Below are positions 7,347 to 7,853 of a stretch of DNA of 7,853 nt, in pieces (position 1 is the first letter of the stretch; each line of letters begins with the position of its first letter). The notes beneath the pieces are model-generated. The model searched no databases. It had not been told where the DNA came from and was given only the letters and a program-made list of their open reading frames with translations. Location of the stretch: the NCBI GenBank assembly GCA_947505995.1, contig CANNNB010000107.1, positions 1 to 7,853 of the forward strand, given 5' to 3'. The translations under genes and the position numbers were made by a program. The stretch comes from Comamonadaceae bacterium. Its GTDB lineage: Bacteria > Pseudomonadota > Gammaproteobacteria > Burkholderiales > Burkholderiaceae.

Positions 7347-7853
7347 CTAAGATGAGCTTGTGCTGGTCTTGTTACGGCCGCTTAAGGCGGTGGCTGCAAT
7401 GCCACTTAAAACAATGATCAAAATGCCACCCCAACCGATCCATGGTATTTGATCGCCAAATAAAAATAAGCCAAACAAGGCTGAAAAAACAATGCCTGAA
7501 TATTGCAAGTTAGCTACCACCATGGTGGCGCCATCGTTGTAGGCGCGGGTCATGAACCATTGGCCCAATACGGCCAAAATGCCAATGGGCAGCAACAGCC
7601 AAGCCTCTGTCCAGACCCATTCGCTGGTGCCAGTTACCAGCATCACAAGCGCGCCAGATGCGGCGGCTGCCAATGAAAAATAAAACACAGTGCGCTCAAT
7701 GGGTTCGCCCATTCTGCCAAGTTCAGCCACTTGGATGTAGGCCATTGCGGCAATCATGCCGGAGAACAAGCCAACCAGTCCCGCAAACACTTGGTTTTGT
7801 TCGATGGTGGGCCTGAGGATCATGACCACACCCAAAAAGCTGATGACCACACA
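7347..7853 (-). CDS. EamA/DMT-family transporter (C-terminal part)
   Basis: This is the last 168 residues of a leftward membrane protein whose start lies beyond the right edge; the frame stays open to the window end. It shows six or so hydrophobic segments: the end of the first EamA half (VISFLGVVMILRP) and the whole second half. The second half contains GLFSGMIAAMAYIQVAELG, then FMTRAYNDGATMVVANLQYS, and finally a closing GWGGILIIVLSGIAATAL segment. The tail is short and serine-rich (NKTSTSSS). Drug/metabolite transporters of this type usually export amino acids or related metabolites; the cargo cannot be told here. It is not close in sequence to the EamA protein of the phosphonate operon by eye. 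It is probably the first of two genes in an operon with the sulfurtransferase 27 nt downstream. Confidence 0.85.
   Translation of the reverse strand, partial: CVVISFLGVVMILRPTIEQNQVFAGLVGLFSGMIAAMAYIQVAELGRMGEPIERTVFYFSLAAAASGALVMLVTGTSEWVWTEAWLLLPIGILAVLGQWFMTRAYNDGATMVVANLQYSGIVFSALFGLFLFGDQIPWIGWGGILIIVLSGIAATALSGRNKTSTSSS

Overview
The window is a phosphonate-catabolism locus followed by unrelated housekeeping or transport genes, probably from a betaproteobacterium. The clues are regulator and membrane protein types associated with Burkholderiales phosphonate clusters, a G+C content near one half by eye, and short intergenic gaps. A freshwater Comamonadaceae-like host is an inference from style and gene set; no taxonomic marker is present.

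Region 1 (1-481): the 5' end of a leftward gene for a periplasmic 2-aminoethylphosphonate (AEP) binding protein, then a 157-nt divergent control region. That region holds a Pho-box-like pair of 11-bp direct repeats oriented toward the transporter. It also holds a perfect 6+6 palindrome overlapping a TTGACA element just before the regulator gene.

Region 2 (482-5379): a tight rightward gene set: GntR/FCD regulator, phosphonoacetate hydrolase (phnA), phosphonoacetaldehyde dehydrogenase (phnY), a PhnZ-type HD-domain oxygenase, and an EamA-type membrane protein. Gaps are 20, 20, 51 and 7 nt, so a single operon is likely. PhnY oxidises phosphonoacetaldehyde to phosphonoacetate, and PhnA cleaves the C-P bond to give acetate and phosphate. 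The HD protein keeps every iron-binding position expected of PhnZ, so the operon appears to carry a second, oxidative C-P cleavage chemistry. The enzymes that would feed these steps from AEP (a PhnW transaminase, a hydroxylase, or a PbfA-type lyase) are not in the window.

Region 3 (5380-5621): a 242-nt stretch with a possible 43-residue small ORF that has a good ribosome site but also contains a strong hairpin. A second hairpin lies just before the next gene. It could be a small gene, a structured leader, or both.

Region 4 (5622-7853): a ZIP-family metal transporter with a histidine-rich loop and altered metal-site motifs runs rightward. It converges, with a 12-nt gap, on a leftward pair: a partial EamA transporter (cut by the window edge) followed by an SseA-type two-domain sulfurtransferase.

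No rRNA, tRNA, CRISPR array, insertion sequence or origin was seen.
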